From the NCBI GenBank assembly GCA_016124335.1, contig WGNX01000005.1, positions 310,001-374,000 on the forward strand: DNA of 64,000 nt, written 5' to 3'. Position numbers and translations under genes: made by a program. Numbering within the stretch: position 1 is the first letter of the stretch; the number at the start of each line of letters is the position of its first letter. Below are positions 63,615 through 64,000 of this stretch, piece after piece. The notes below the pieces were generated by a model. It was not told where the DNA came from and searched no databases. It was given only the letters and a program-made list of their open reading frames with translations. This DNA comes from Alphaproteobacteria bacterium (lineage in GTDB: Bacteria; Pseudomonadota; Alphaproteobacteria; CACIAM-22H2).

Positions 63615-64000
63615 CTATCCGGCCTTGCGCAGCTCGACATGGGCCGCCGGCGTCGCCCGCGCGGCTTCGCGGATTTCGAGATCGGCCTCGATGCGGCCCT
63701 TGCGACCGTCCTCGAACGTGACGGTCGTGGCGATGTGCGCACGGTCGTGCCCGGAATAGAGCCCTTCGACCAGCGCGCCGTAGCGCTCGGCGATGAAGCC
63801 GCGGCGCACCTTGCGCGTGCGCGTCAGTTCGCCGTCGTCGGCGTCGAGTTCCTTGTGAAGCACGAGGAAGCGGCGGATCTGCGAGCCGGCGAGGGCGGGA
63901 TCTTCCGACAGGTCGCGGTTCACCTGCTCGACGCATTGCTGGACGAGGGCAAGCACCTCGGGCTTTGCGGCAAGTTCCTGATAGGAAGCGTAGGCGATGC
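63615..64000 (-). CDS. AMP-dependent acyl-CoA synthetase, C-terminal part
   Basis: Only about 128 C-terminal residues are inside the window; the frame is open to the right edge. RRFLVLHKELDADDGELTRTRKVRRGFIAERYG is typical of the C-terminal domain of long-chain acyl-CoA ligases (FAA1-like group) found at the head of liv clusters. The LTRTRKVRR segment carries the catalytic-lysine region. With the downstream PaaK-like ligase it suggests that the transporter imports carboxylates that are then activated (inference). Confidence 0.82.
   Translation of the reverse strand, partial: IAYASYQELAAKPEVLALVQQCVEQVNRDLSEDPALAGSQIRRFLVLHKELDADDGELTRTRKVRRGFIAERYGALVEGLYSGHDRAHIATTVTFEDGRKGRIEADLEIREAARATPAAHVELRKAG

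Overview
The window is high-GC (roughly two-thirds G+C) chromosomal DNA from an alphaproteobacterium, most likely of the Rhodospirillales or a close relative (inference). Evidence: an sdhCDAB operon, a complete and compact ccmABCDEFGHI (System I cytochrome c maturation) operon, a GcvA-like LysR regulator, DUF1127, IalB-like, PAS_5 and GFA family genes, an ECF sigma/ChrR pair, and a liv transport cluster embedded with acyl-CoA ligases. I see no IS element, prophage, CRISPR array or rRNA. One tRNA gene (tRNA-Ala, CGC) is present. Coding density is high: many same-strand neighbours overlap by 4 nt (ATGA/GTGA/TTGA) and three convergent pairs share stop-codon bases.

Layout. 1-1.2 kb: end of a BKACE-type enzyme and a nitrilase-superfamily hydrolase. 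1.5-9.1 kb: a cyclic-nucleotide-binding protein, an ABC-F ATPase, pirin, GNAT, histidine phosphatase, a small exported protein, HU, a VOC protein and an orphan UgpC/MalK-type ATPase. 9.1-13.4 kb: class A PBP and an HBM-type chemoreceptor. 13.4-15.6 kb: an NMT1-type substrate-binding protein divergent from a cyanuric-acid-hydrolase/barbiturase family ring-opening amidohydrolase. 15.6-19.8 kb: Bcr/CflA-type MFS, YgjP-type metalloprotease, HpcH aldolase, RNA m5U methyltransferase. 19.8-21.3 kb: a 1.5 kb gap with no convincing gene but a compact run of stem-loops and a repeated 15-mer. 21.3-25.1 kb: sdhCDAB and crcB. 25.2-34.5 kb: small ORFs, cytidine deaminase-like, zincin, PCD, SDR, three tandem overlapping EamA transporters, scoAB, GDPD, DinB. 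34.4-41 kb: LysR, DUF1127, GFA, an asparaginase/quinone reductase/PLP-enzyme operon, SpoU methyltransferase and a ChrR/ECF-sigma operon. 41-49.3 kb: IalB-like, rlmN, glycosyltransferase-like, methyltransferase, GST, argG, folD, YggU, YggT, tRNA-Ala, PAS_5. 49.3-56.5 kb: the ccm operon, read leftwards from ccmA to ccmI. 57-64 kb: a leftward cluster of AMP-ligase (partial), livG, livH, livM, substrate-binding protein, livF and phenylacetate-CoA-ligase family protein.

Most of this is housekeeping: respiration (Sdh plus Ccm), translation/RNA modification (RlmN, TrmA/RlmD-like, SpoU, tRNA-Ala), envelope (PBP1A), and carboxylate or nitrogen-ring catabolism. The parts most worth a second look are the stem-loop cluster in the 1.5 kb gap, an intrinsic-terminator-like hairpin just 5' of ccmA, a predicted leaderless rlmN, paired inverted palindromic repeats sitting in convergent gaps, and a ChrR-type anti-sigma factor that lacks two of the four usual zinc ligands of its anti-sigma domain. 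I did not find a clear new defence or mobile system.
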